Shown here in pieces: positions 44,236 to 52,282 of a stretch of 64,000 bases of DNA. This DNA is from Pseudoduganella buxea (GTDB lineage: Bacteria > Pseudomonadota > Gammaproteobacteria > Burkholderiales > Burkholderiaceae_D), in NCBI RefSeq assembly GCF_009720835.1, contig NZ_WNKZ01000007.1, positions 58,156 through 122,155 of the forward strand, read 5' to 3'. The translations under genes and the position numbers were made by a program. Position 1 is the first letter of the stretch. Each line of letters begins with the position of its first letter. The notes under the pieces are model-generated. The model was not told the origin of the DNA. It made no database searches and saw nothing but the letters and a program-made list of their open reading frames with translations.

Positions 44236-44765
44236 TCGCCCCGACCTCGCAATCCGCCCCGGAATTCGAGGTCACGGCCTGGCTCAATGCGCCAGGCCCC
44301 GTGACCCTGGCATCGCTGCGCGGCCGGTTCGTTGCCGTGTATGCCTTCCAGATGCTGTGTCCCGGCTGCGTCGCGCACGCGCTGCCGCAGGCCAAGGCGC
44401 TGGCCCAGCATTTCGGGCCCGGCGAGCTGGCCGTGCTGGGCCTGCACACGGTGTTCGAACACCACGCGGCGATGAACGAACAAGCGCTGGCCGCTTTCCT
44501 GCACGAGTACCGGATCGGTTTTCCCGTCGGCGTCGACCGGCCGGGCGACCCGGGACCGGTACCGTCCACGATGGCGCGCTACGGCCTGCGCGGCACGCCG
44601 ACCCTGCTGTTGTTCGACCGCGCCGGCGTACTGCGCCACAGCCTGTTCGGCCACCTGCCGGACCTGCAGGTGGGCGCGCTGATCGGTCGTCTGCTGGCCG
44701 AGGCGCCGGCGGCGGACATGTGTGACGATGGCGGCTGCCGCCTGCCGCAAAGGAGCGCTGCATGA
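44232..44765 (+). CDS. Thioredoxin-like (TlpA/redoxin) protein with CPGC motif
   Basis: 177 residues, cytoplasmic (no signal peptide). A thioredoxin fold with the active site Cys43-Pro-Gly-Cys46 (FQMLCPGCVAHALPQAKALA), the cis-Pro loop in GLRGTPTLLLFDRAGVLRHSLFG, and an extra Cys pair near the end (Cys164 and Cys169, MCDDGGC). CPGC is less common than CGPC or CPPC. The gene overlaps the AhpD-like gene by 4 nt and the amidotransferase gene by 4 nt. It could reduce the CxxC of its upstream partner; this is inference. Confidence 0.88.
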   Translation: MIAPTSQSAPEFEVTAWLNAPGPVTLASLRGRFVAVYAFQMLCPGCVAHALPQAKALAQHFGPGELAVLGLHTVFEHHAAMNEQALAAFLHEYRIGFPVGVDRPGDPGPVPSTMARYGLRGTPTLLLFDRAGVLRHSLFGHLPDLQVGALIGRLLAEAPAADMCDDGGCRLPQRSAA

Positions 44766-45454
44766 ACTGCCTGGCTGTGTATCACATCGCTTTCGAGGAC
44801 CTGGGGACATTCGCGGCGCCGCTGCGCGAACGCGGCTACGCCATCGCGTACCGGCACGCCGGCGCGGCACCCCCGACGATGGAGGAGTGGCTGCGAGCGG
44901 ACCTGGTGGTGGTCCTGGGCGGACCGCTCGGCGTGGGCGACATCGCGGCGTATCCGTGGCTGCACGGAGAACTGGCCGGCCTGGGCGAACGGCTGGCGCG
45001 GGGCCTGCCGACCCTGGGCATCTGCCTCGGCGCCCAACTGATGGCCGTGGCGCTGGGCGGGCACGTAACCCCGCGACCGCAGGGCAAGGAGATCGGCTGG
45101 GGCGAGCTGGCGCTGGCGGCGCCAGGCACCGTTCTCGACCCCCTGCGCGGCACGCCGGTGCTGCACTGGCATGGCGACAATATCGTCCTGCCATCCGGCG
45201 CACAAGCGCTGGCGGCAACGGCCGGCACGCCCTGCCAGGCCTTCGCGATGGGCACGCACGCGCTGGCGCTGCAATGCCACGTGGAGTTCGACGGCGCCGC
45301 GCAGGAGGCATGGCTGGCTGGCCACGCCATCGAGCTGGCGCACGCGGGCGCCGACCTGGCGACGCTGCGTGCCGGCACCGCGCGGCATGCCGTTGACCTG
45401 GCGGCGGCGGGAGCGGCCGTGCTGGAGCGTTGGCTGGACGGCCTGGCGGCTTAG
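44762..45454 (+). CDS. Class I glutamine amidotransferase-like protein
   Basis: 230 residues with the complete triad: Cys88 in GICLGAQLMA, His173 and Glu175 in LQCHVEFD. This is the architecture of stand-alone GATase1 proteins, such as GMP synthase-like and gamma-glutamyl-hydrolysing enzymes. Being coupled to two thiol-redox proteins, it might act on glutathione-like gamma-glutamyl compounds, which is a hypothesis. The stop codon shares the bases TTAG with the stop of the convergent M24 peptidase gene. Confidence 0.9.
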   Translation: MNCLAVYHIAFEDLGTFAAPLRERGYAIAYRHAGAAPPTMEEWLRADLVVVLGGPLGVGDIAAYPWLHGELAGLGERLARGLPTLGICLGAQLMAVALGGHVTPRPQGKEIGWGELALAAPGTVLDPLRGTPVLHWHGDNIVLPSGAQALAATAGTPCQAFAMGTHALALQCHVEFDGAAQEAWLAGHAIELAHAGADLATLRAGTARHAVDLAAAGAAVLERWLDGLAA

Positions 45455-46701
45455 GCCAGCCCGAACGGATCGTCGATCGACCGGGCCGGCTGGGTGAACC
45501 AGGCCGGCCCGTTTTCCGTCATGTAGAAGTGGTCTTCATGGCGGATGCCGAATTCGCCCGGCACGCAGATCATCGGCTCGTTCGAGAAGCACATGCCGAC
45601 GTCCAGCGGCGTCGTGTCGCCGCCCACCAGGTAGGGCCACTCGTGGATGTCCAGCCCGATGCCGTGGCCGGTGCGGTGGGGCAGGCCGGGCAGCTTGTAG
45701 CCGGGGCCGAAGCCGTCCGCTTCCAGCGCGCGGCGGGCGGCGGCGTCGACGTCCTGGCAGGGTACGCCCAGCCGGGCCGCGGCAAACGCCGCCGCCTGCG
45801 CCGCCTTTTCGCTGTTCCACACGGCCCGCTGCCGGTCGCTCGGTTCGCCGTACACGTAGGTGCGGGTGATGTCGGAAATGTAGTTGTGCAGCTTGCAGCC
45901 CGTGTCGATCAGCACCGTGTCGCCCGGCTTCAGGCTCTGCACGTAGCTGACGCCATGCGGGAAGGCGGTGGCCGCGCCGAACAGCACGATGCAGAAGTAC
46001 GAGCCGCTGGCACCGACCTTGCGGTGCGCGCGGGCGATGAATTCTTCCACTTCCACCGTCGTGATGCCTTCATGGAGGATGCTGGCCGTGGCCACGTGCA
46101 CGGCCAGGGTCATGTCCATGGCGCGCTGCATCAGCGCGATCTCGGCGGCCGACTTGCGCGTGCGGCAGTGGGCCGTCACGCTGCGGGCATTCTCCAGCGC
46201 GTAGCCGGCGGCCAGCGGGCGGATGCCGTCGTAGATGAAGAAGGCGGCGCTCTCGCAGATGCCGATGCGGGGCGGCTTGCCCGTATCGGCGGCGATGCCC
46301 ATGCGTGCCAGCACGGCGACGAACAGGGCGTACGGGCTTTCATGCTCTTCCCAGCAGTTCACGTGGCCCTTGACCAGCATGAAGTCGACCAGGGTGTCGT
46401 GCTCGAAGGCCGGCGCGATATATTCCAGTGCGCCCGTGGCGGGCAGGATGGCGCCCACCATGCGTTCGCTGGCATACCATTTCGTGCCGGTGAAATACAG
46501 CAGGTTCGAGCCGGCGTTCAGGTAGACCACCGCGATGCCTTCGGCGCGCATGAAGGCCTGGGCCCTGGCGATGCGGGCCTCGTGCTCCTCTCGCCCGATG
46601 GGCACCGCGCCTGCTGTCATATCCGACAGGGTTGCCAGTGCTTCGTCGAAGGTCTTGCCGCCGATGCCGTTCCTAGGTGTGCTGCTCATGCCGTGCTCCA
46701 T
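45451..46701 (-). CDS. M24 family Xaa-Pro peptidase (creatinase/prolidase-like)
   Basis: 416 residues from ATG 46701 (an alternative ATG at 46689 gives MSSTPRNG). An N-terminal creatinase-like domain (residues 20-170) precedes the pita-bread catalytic domain with metal ligands in DTGCKLHNYISDITRTY (two Asp), HRTGHGIGLDIHEWP (His), SNEPMI (Glu) and RHEDHFYMTENG (Glu). Cytoplasmic; cleaves peptides with Pro in second position or similar substrates. The start overlaps the 3' end of the 504-aa hypothetical gene by up to 29 nt, indicating an operon. Confidence 0.93.
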   Translation of the reverse strand: MEHGMSSTPRNGIGGKTFDEALATLSDMTAGAVPIGREEHEARIARAQAFMRAEGIAVVYLNAGSNLLYFTGTKWYASERMVGAILPATGALEYIAPAFEHDTLVDFMLVKGHVNCWEEHESPYALFVAVLARMGIAADTGKPPRIGICESAAFFIYDGIRPLAAGYALENARSVTAHCRTRKSAAEIALMQRAMDMTLAVHVATASILHEGITTVEVEEFIARAHRKVGASGSYFCIVLFGAATAFPHGVSYVQSLKPGDTVLIDTGCKLHNYISDITRTYVYGEPSDRQRAVWNSEKAAQAAAFAAARLGVPCQDVDAAARRALEADGFGPGYKLPGLPHRTGHGIGLDIHEWPYLVGGDTTPLDVGMCFSNEPMICVPGEFGIRHEDHFYMTENGPAWFTQPARSIDDPFGLA

Positions 46702-48187
46702 GATGGTCTGTGTGGTCGAAAAATGCCTGCAATTGCACGGCGCCCGCGTCGCCGGCCTTCACCGTCAGCTTCGCGCCGCCCTTGAAACGCAAGGCGATAT
46801 GGTAATGGGGGCCACCCCGGTCGCCGTATTCATCGTGGACTTCGTCGGCGATGGACTCGACGTCGGCGGCCTGCCACAGGTACAGGTAGTCCTCGTACGT
46901 GATGCCGCAGCGGCCGTTGTCGTCGCGCCAGGCCGTCAGGTTGCTGCGGTACAGGGGCTCGGGCACGGGCAGGATGCAGCCTGGCGCGAAACCGTACACG
47001 CTGCCGATGCCGGAACTGCGGATCGCAAACGAATGGCGCGGCGCGAAATCGGTCCGGTAGCGTGGATCGGCCCGCAGCATGCGCCGGTAGTGGCCCGGCG
47101 CGAAGGCGAGCGAGCCGAAACCGGCCGAGCGGTCGTAGCTGAGCTCCAGTTCCAGGGCTGGGCCGCGCAATTGCAGGAAGGTGCTCCAGCCGGCGTGGAA
47201 CTCGACGCTCCAGCCGCCGGCCAGGGTCTTCGCCCAGCGTTTCACTTCATCCTTCATCCTCGCCGGGTGCGCTTCGCCATTGACGGTGGAGAAGCGGAAG
47301 AAGAACCGGCGTGGCGGCAGGTGGGCTTGATGGTGTTCTTGCCGCGAGGCTTCCAGCCGGGGGATCGAAAGCCCGTTCAGGTCCACCGGGCCGGGCAGGT
47401 TTGCTGCGGCCAGCGCAGCAGCTGTCGCGTCGTCGAGCGGTCCGAGACCGAGGTCGCCCAAGGTGGACAGCACGGTCAGCCACCGTTCGTCGTCGGCATC
47501 GAGGAAGTCGCGCAAGGTATCCGGTGCCAGCAGCCCCCGCGTGATGAGCTGGCGGTAGAACGGGTGTGACGGATCTTCCGGCATGGACACGGTGACGTCG
47601 CCCTTTTCCCAGCCGAGGATGGCCTGCAGCACCGGCAGATGATTCGTGTCGACGGCCTGCTTGGAAAAATGAATGACGCTCAAAGCTTCCCAGTCGACGC
47701 TGCCGGACTCGCCGTGGCGGGTGAACTCGATGCGCCCGGCCGTCACGCGCCCGACCGGGTCGCCCCGGAACATGACGGGCGAGCGGAAGGCCGTGATGGC
47801 GCGGGGTTTGGCGTCCAGGGTCCAGCGAGGCTTGACGCCGACGGGCGGGATGACGATCTTCTTCCAGGCCGACGCGGCGAAGCTGCGTTCTACCAGATCG
47901 ACCAATACTTCGCGCCGCACCCAGCCCGCCTGCGGCAAATCCGGCTCGTCGCACAGGGGCGGCACCCATTTGACTTCCCACGCATACAGCTTGCGACCAA
48001 TGGCATCGGGCTGCGGCGGCGTGAAGCGCGCGTGGCGGCCCCAGTCGCAGTCGCCGATGGCCAGGCTGACCAGCGGAAAACGGGTGCGGCTGTCGGTGAA
48101 ACGGTGCTGGAAGGCGTTGCAGGTCGAATAGGAGAGCGGCGCGGACCCTGGCGGGGCTTGCCTGAAGATGCGGAGGAATTCGAACAT
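46673..48187 (-). CDS. Hypothetical protein, 504 aa
   Basis: Soluble protein without signal peptide or membrane helix. It is rich in Trp, Pro and Arg and looks multi-domain: residues 20-200 carry WEVKWVPPLCDEPD and FRSPVMFRGDPVGRVT; residues 330-504 carry FAPGHYRRMLRADPRYRTDFAPRH and YLYLWQAADVESIADEVHDEYG. No family was recognised. The stop codon lies inside the start region of the M24 peptidase gene, so the two proteins are made together. Function unknown. Confidence 0.75.
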   Translation of the reverse strand: MFEFLRIFRQAPPGSAPLSYSTCNAFQHRFTDSRTRFPLVSLAIGDCDWGRHARFTPPQPDAIGRKLYAWEVKWVPPLCDEPDLPQAGWVRREVLVDLVERSFAASAWKKIVIPPVGVKPRWTLDAKPRAITAFRSPVMFRGDPVGRVTAGRIEFTRHGESGSVDWEALSVIHFSKQAVDTNHLPVLQAILGWEKGDVTVSMPEDPSHPFYRQLITRGLLAPDTLRDFLDADDERWLTVLSTLGDLGLGPLDDATAAALAAANLPGPVDLNGLSIPRLEASRQEHHQAHLPPRRFFFRFSTVNGEAHPARMKDEVKRWAKTLAGGWSVEFHAGWSTFLQLRGPALELELSYDRSAGFGSLAFAPGHYRRMLRADPRYRTDFAPRHSFAIRSSGIGSVYGFAPGCILPVPEPLYRSNLTAWRDDNGRCGITYEDYLYLWQAADVESIADEVHDEYGDRGGPHYHIALRFKGGAKLTVKAGDAGAVQLQAFFDHTDHHGARHEQHT

Positions 48188-48232
48188 GCCTGGCCGTTGA
48201 CGATCTTGCGAGATTGACGAACAGGCATGATA

Positions 48233-48263
48233 GCAGGCAGGCGCCGGGGCGGCACCTGCCTGC
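48233..48263. terminator. Strong hairpin after the M4 protease gene
   Basis: 13-bp arms (48233-48245 and 48251-48263, one mismatch that can wobble-pair) enclose a 5-nt loop, 17 nt after the protease stop on the minus strand. A T-run is absent. Confidence 0.6.
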
Positions 48264-48279
48264 GCTGCTACTTAGTCGC

Positions 48280-50823
48280 TTACTGGGTCAGCAGGCTGAC
48301 CTTGTCGACCACGAACGAGGTCTGCGCAGCCGAGTCTTCCGTCATGGCGAACGACAGCGTCACGGTCTGGCCCTTGTACGGCAGCAGGTTGAAGGTACGC
48401 ACCTGGTAGCCGGCGGCCGCGTTGACGTTGGTGTACGTCGCCAGGGTGCCCAGTACCGCGCCGGTGCTGTTCTTCACCGTGACCACCAGCCTGTCGTACA
48501 CCGTGCTGCCCGTTTCCGCCGTGTCGATATGCAGCGCGAAGCTCAAGTTGGCCGCCGTCGCGGTGGACGGGATCGTGACGGCTTGCGTCAGCGTCTCGGT
48601 CGCCGTGGTGCCGTTGCCGCCCAGGTAGGCGTAGCGGGTGCCTTCGTAGGCCGTCTGGCCCGTGAAGGTGCCGATGGCGCCGGTGGTGCCGGCCCAGCCG
48701 GTGGTGCTCGACTCGAAGCCGCCGTTGGTCACGCGCTCGGTGGTGGTGCCGCCGCCGGTGCTGCTGACGGTCAGGGTGGCGTTACCGGAGGTGACGGTGA
48801 CGGGGGTGGACGACGAATCCGTTACAGTGGCCTTGTAGACGGCGCCGTTGTCGGTCGACTGCGCGGTGAACGAATACGTGGCCGCGGTGGCACCGCTGAT
48901 CAGCGCATTGTTCTTGTACCACCTGTAGCTGTAAGGTGCGGTGCCGCCGCTGGCCGCCACGGTGAAGCGTGCCGTGCCGCCCGGAGCCACGGTCAGGCTG
49001 GCCGGCTGCGTCGTGATCGACACACCCGTGCCGCCGGCCGTTTCAGGCACGTCGGTACCGACGTTGATGGCGGCGTAGGCACGCTTGACGGCCGTGGCTT
49101 CCTTGCTGCCCACGCCATACAGTTCTTCCGCTGCCTGCAGCACCTTGTTGCGCGCGTCGGCATAGTTGGTCGACGAGGTGAACTTGGTGGTATTGGCCTT
49201 GAACCAGATACGGAAGGCCTTGTCGCTGCCGATACCCGTCATGTTCTTCGGGTTCTGCGTCAGGTACTGGCTGTAGTAGTCGCTGGTGCTGGTGGCGTTC
49301 GAACCGTTGGCCAGGAAGTAGAACATGCGGTTGTTCGGGCCCGAGCTGTAGTGCACGTCGATGTTCTTGATCGTGCTGCTCCAGGCGTTCGGGCTGGAGC
49401 CGTCCTTGCTCGGCTTGTACATGTAGCGCAGTGGCGTGCCGGTCTTGCTGATTTCGGCGCCCATCACCCAGTCGTTGCCCGATGCCGGGATCACGGTGCC
49501 GGTACCGCCGGCACGTGCGTAGGCTTCCGTCATCTCGCCCTGGATGTCCGAGTTCGATTCGTTCAGGCCGCCCGATTCGCCGGCATAGACCAGGTTCGAC
49601 GTGGCGTCCGTGACACCGTGACCCATCTCGTGGCCGATGACGTCGATCGAACCCAGGTTCTTGAAGCTGTTGCCGTCGCCGATGAACATGCATTTGCAGT
49701 TCGGATCGAAGAAGGCGTTGTCGTACTGGTTGTCGACGTGGACGGCGATGTAGGTTGCCGTGTTGTTGCCGTCCAGGCTGCGCCAGCCGATCACGTTCTT
49801 CATCGTGTCGTAGGTGTTCATCAGGCCCCACAGCGCGTTCACGGCCGCGGTCTGGCCATTGGCGTTGGTGGTGCTGCCGCCGTTGATGTACTGCTGGCCG
49901 TCGCCCCACACGTTGGTGGTGTTGGTGTAGATCGAGCCGGGCTGCGGATTGCTTTCGGGGCTGTGGTTGGCGTTCGTGATGGCCGCGCCGCCGAACTTGC
50001 CGCCGGTACCGCGCGTCGCGTCCAGCATCTGGTAGGTGCTGCCTGACAGCGTGGTGTTGATCGGCACGGTGCCGTTGTACTGGCTCTTGCCTTGGCCGAC
50101 GACGGTCTGCAGCGCGTTCCATTCCTGCAGCACGGCACCCGTCTTGGCGCTGACGATGGTGTCGCGGTACACCAGTTTCTTGCCGGTGGCCATGCGCGTC
50201 TTGACCAGGTAGGCCAGTTCGTAACGGTCGACCACTTCTTCCAGGTCCAGCGCGTTCAGCGCCGCTTCCGCCTTCTTCTCGGCGCCCGCCACGCGCACCG
50301 TTTTCATCACAGGGTAGATCAGCAGTTCGGCTTCCGGCTTCCAGCGGTGCACGCCGACCGGCGCGACGCGCTTGACGACGCTGTTGATGGCTTCGTCGGC
50401 GGAGACCGTCGCCGTCACATCCGGCAGGCCCTGGCCACCGGCCACGGCAGCACGCGAGCTGTCCAGGCCACGGCGGCGGTCCGACGCGGACTCGCTGATC
50501 ACTTCACCGTCGTCATCGCTGACCACGACCGATTCGGAGCCGAACACGCGCAGGCCACGGTAGGTGTGCTGGGCGCGCGTGATGCGCGTACCAGCCTCGC
50601 CCGGGTGCTGCAGCGTGATCTTGTAGCCATGTTCGTCATCCAGGCCTGCCGCGGCCCGGCGTGCGGCGAGACGGTTTTCGATATTGGCTTTGGCGGTGGC
50701 GTTCATGGGCTGGACCGGGGCGGCCATCAGGCTCTCTGGGAGGACGCCACGGGTCTGGGCGTTCGCATGCAGAGCAGGGAGTGCCGCGATAGCGGCCGCA
50801 ATGATGCTCAAACGAAGGTTCAT
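48280..50823 (-). CDS. Secreted M4 (thermolysin) family metalloprotease with Ig-like and C-terminal carbohydrate-binding-like domains
   Basis: 847-residue extracellular protease. ATG 50823 follows GGAGATGAG, and a signal peptide ends at ANAQ (about residue 23). Next come an FTP/PepSY-type propeptide (about 60-240) and the catalytic domain with His398-Glu399-x2-His402 (VIGHEMGHGVTDATSN), Glu422 (NESNSD) and the transition-state His491 (VHYSSGPNNR). Then an Ig-like domain (about 610-700) and a C-terminal beta-sandwich (NGGFESSTTGWAG to the end) resembling carbohydrate-binding or pre-peptidase modules. An upstream ATG in frame at 50886 is not used. Confidence 0.95.
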   Translation of the reverse strand: MNLRLSIIAAAIAALPALHANAQTRGVLPESLMAAPVQPMNATAKANIENRLAARRAAAGLDDEHGYKITLQHPGEAGTRITRAQHTYRGLRVFGSESVVVSDDDGEVISESASDRRRGLDSSRAAVAGGQGLPDVTATVSADEAINSVVKRVAPVGVHRWKPEAELLIYPVMKTVRVAGAEKKAEAALNALDLEEVVDRYELAYLVKTRMATGKKLVYRDTIVSAKTGAVLQEWNALQTVVGQGKSQYNGTVPINTTLSGSTYQMLDATRGTGGKFGGAAITNANHSPESNPQPGSIYTNTTNVWGDGQQYINGGSTTNANGQTAAVNALWGLMNTYDTMKNVIGWRSLDGNNTATYIAVHVDNQYDNAFFDPNCKCMFIGDGNSFKNLGSIDVIGHEMGHGVTDATSNLVYAGESGGLNESNSDIQGEMTEAYARAGGTGTVIPASGNDWVMGAEISKTGTPLRYMYKPSKDGSSPNAWSSTIKNIDVHYSSGPNNRMFYFLANGSNATSTSDYYSQYLTQNPKNMTGIGSDKAFRIWFKANTTKFTSSTNYADARNKVLQAAEELYGVGSKEATAVKRAYAAINVGTDVPETAGGTGVSITTQPASLTVAPGGTARFTVAASGGTAPYSYRWYKNNALISGATAATYSFTAQSTDNGAVYKATVTDSSSTPVTVTSGNATLTVSSTGGGTTTERVTNGGFESSTTGWAGTTGAIGTFTGQTAYEGTRYAYLGGNGTTATETLTQAVTIPSTATAANLSFALHIDTAETGSTVYDRLVVTVKNSTGAVLGTLATYTNVNAAAGYQVRTFNLLPYKGQTVTLSFAMTEDSAAQTSFVVDKVSLLTQ

Positions 50824-50884
50824 CTCATCTCCAAATAGTGCGGGTGTGGGGGAAGGCGGGCCGCCGGATGGGGCGGGTGTCGGC

Positions 50885-50914
50885 ACACTATTCCTCCCCT
50901 TGTCGGGCTGTCAA
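50885..50914 (-). promoter_or_regulatory. Putative promoter of the M4 protease gene
   Basis: On the minus strand a perfect TTGACA (50909-50914) is followed after 18 bp by TAGTGT (50885-50890). The leader to the ATG at 50823 would be about 55 nt. Confidence 0.5.
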
Positions 50915-51365
50915 AAAACTTGAGAAATGAGTCGCGTGGCCGAATTTTGTTAAGAATGAGACAGGTTCGACTTTCGGTAAGCGCAGTATTGCTCGCGTGA
51001 ACATTATGTTTATTGTGTAGGTCGACGGATTGCCGCACGGCATTTAAGCACAAAAAACATTTTCGTGATGCATGCAACAAAACGCGCGTGCGGCAGTTGC
51101 CATGAATGAATCTGGCACCGTACACTACAGTGGCACCGAACGGCCACGTATGCCCGACGGGCTTATATAAGACAGCGCAGCTGGGTAAGGGGTAGTGAGT
51201 ACCGGATGAGCCGCGGAAGTTCCCGCCAGTGGAACCAGTCAGGCTCGCAGGGTGCTCCAGGAACGTGTCGGAACCAGCATCGCCGCCGACGACCGGAAAC
51301 GGACCTCGCGAGCGTCAGCAGTTTCGCCTTCCTTTCGCGCTGAGGCAAACTTCAGGGACGCAATC

Positions 51366-51443
51366 ATGAAACACGAATCTGGCCTTCTCATTAGTACGCA
51401 CATCCCCCTTTACCGGCCGGGCGCCGTCGCGCCACCCACATAG
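51366..51443 (+). CDS. Possible 25-residue leader peptide
   Basis: ATG 51366, TAG 51441-51443, preceded by CAGGGACGC. The peptide (MKHESGLLISTHIPLYRPGA and five more residues) has no known motif. It sits about 145 nt before the ACT-like gene and ahead of a GC-rich stem, the place of an attenuator leader. Support is weak; it may be chance. Confidence 0.2.
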   Translation: MKHESGLLISTHIPLYRPGAVAPPT

Positions 51444-51588
51444 GCAGCAACCTTTCCGCGTCCACGCCGGCTCGATGCACGGGCGTCGCCGCGTCTCTTG
51501 AAAATTCAGACATGCCATTCTCCGCTGCCCGCGGCGGAGTGGCGTATTTCCTGTTCATTCAGAAAGGATGCCCTTGCGGGCAATTGCC

Positions 51589-52245
51589 ATGCTGTCCATT
51601 GCTACCAAAGTAGAACGCATCGTCATGGACTCGCCCTTCCTCAGCGAAGGATTGCGGCGCGGTTTGATCAACCTGTCGGAACTGGCGCGCCAGTTGCAGC
51701 CGCAGCTGGAAAGCGATTTGTGGAAGCCGGTCGGCCAGGCGGCCGTCGTGATGGCCCTGCGCCGCGTGTCCGAGCGCCTGCCGGACCATGCCGCCAGCGA
51801 TATCGTGCTGGCCCAGAAAACCGGGCAACTGACGGCCCGCACCGACCTGGTCGAACTGACCTACCGCCAGTCCGAATGCACCGACGAGTGCCACCGCCAG
51901 CTGCTGGCGCAGGCCGGCCGGCGCCGCGACCTGTTCCTGACCGTGACGCGTGGCGTCAATGAAGTGATGGTGATCTGCAGCCGCCTGTTGATTCCCCTCG
52001 TCGAGGAAGTCTTCGCCGGCGAGCGCCAGCTGGCGCGGCTGGAAAACCTGAACGCCGTCACCTTGCAGCTGACAGCCGAATCGCACCGCACCCCGGGCAT
52101 CTACCACGCCATCCTGAAGAAGCTGGCATGGGACAAGATCAACCTGGTCAACCTGATCTCGACGCATTCGGAGCTCACGCTCATCATCGACAAGGACCAG
52201 ACCGGGGCCGCGTTTGCCGTGCTGTCGAAGCTGGTGACGCACTAG
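51589..52245 (+). CDS. ACT-domain-like regulatory protein (aspartate kinase C-terminus-like)
   Basis: 218-residue soluble protein. Residues 1-75 (SIATKVERIVMDSPFLSEGLRRGLINLSELARQLQP in outline) look like a helical or winged-helix unit. Residues 80-218 have two beta-alpha-beta units, ending in TPGIYHAILKKLAWDKINLVNLISTHSELTLIIDKDQTGAAFAVLSKL, the pattern of ACT domains that bind amino acids. No catalytic kinase domain is present. Three starts compete: ATG 51568, TTG 51574 (best spacing from AAAGG) and ATG 51589, chosen because related proteins begin just before the ATKVE segment. Confidence 0.7.
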   Translation: MLSIATKVERIVMDSPFLSEGLRRGLINLSELARQLQPQLESDLWKPVGQAAVVMALRRVSERLPDHAASDIVLAQKTGQLTARTDLVELTYRQSECTDECHRQLLAQAGRRRDLFLTVTRGVNEVMVICSRLLIPLVEEVFAGERQLARLENLNAVTLQLTAESHRTPGIYHAILKKLAWDKINLVNLISTHSELTLIIDKDQTGAAFAVLSKLVTH

Positions 52246-52252
52246 CCGCCTG

Positions 52253-52276
52253 ACCGGCCGGCGGCAGCCGGCCGGT
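52253..52276. terminator. Bidirectional terminator hairpin
   Basis: Perfect 10-bp arms ACCGGCCGGC and GCCGGCCGGT around GGCA lie between the convergent ACT-like and DctM genes. A T-rich tract follows 9 nt later on the plus strand. Confidence 0.65.
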
Positions 52277-52282
52277 TCCCCA

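Larger units (their letters stand above)
50824..51588. other. 765-bp region without a recognised gene
   Basis: It lies between the divergent protease gene and the ACT-like gene. Seen in it: the protease promoter; two TGGCACCG direct repeats (51113-51120 and 51131-51138); the palindrome CTTATATAAG (51162-51171); a repeated GGAACCAG (51232 and 51271 areas); a 25-codon ORF (51366-51443); and a stem CTCCGCTGC/GCGGCGGAG (51520-51539). No known riboswitch, tRNA or sRNA was recognised. Confidence 0.6.

Noticed and set aside
51113..51136. Two TGGCAC boxes resembling the -24 part of a sigma54 promoter
   Set aside because: Neither is followed by TTGC at the required distance.
51180..51300. Possible riboswitch upstream of the ACT-like gene (SAH, cobalamin, glycine and c-di-GMP types were considered)
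   Set aside because: The conserved core sequences of these families are not present.
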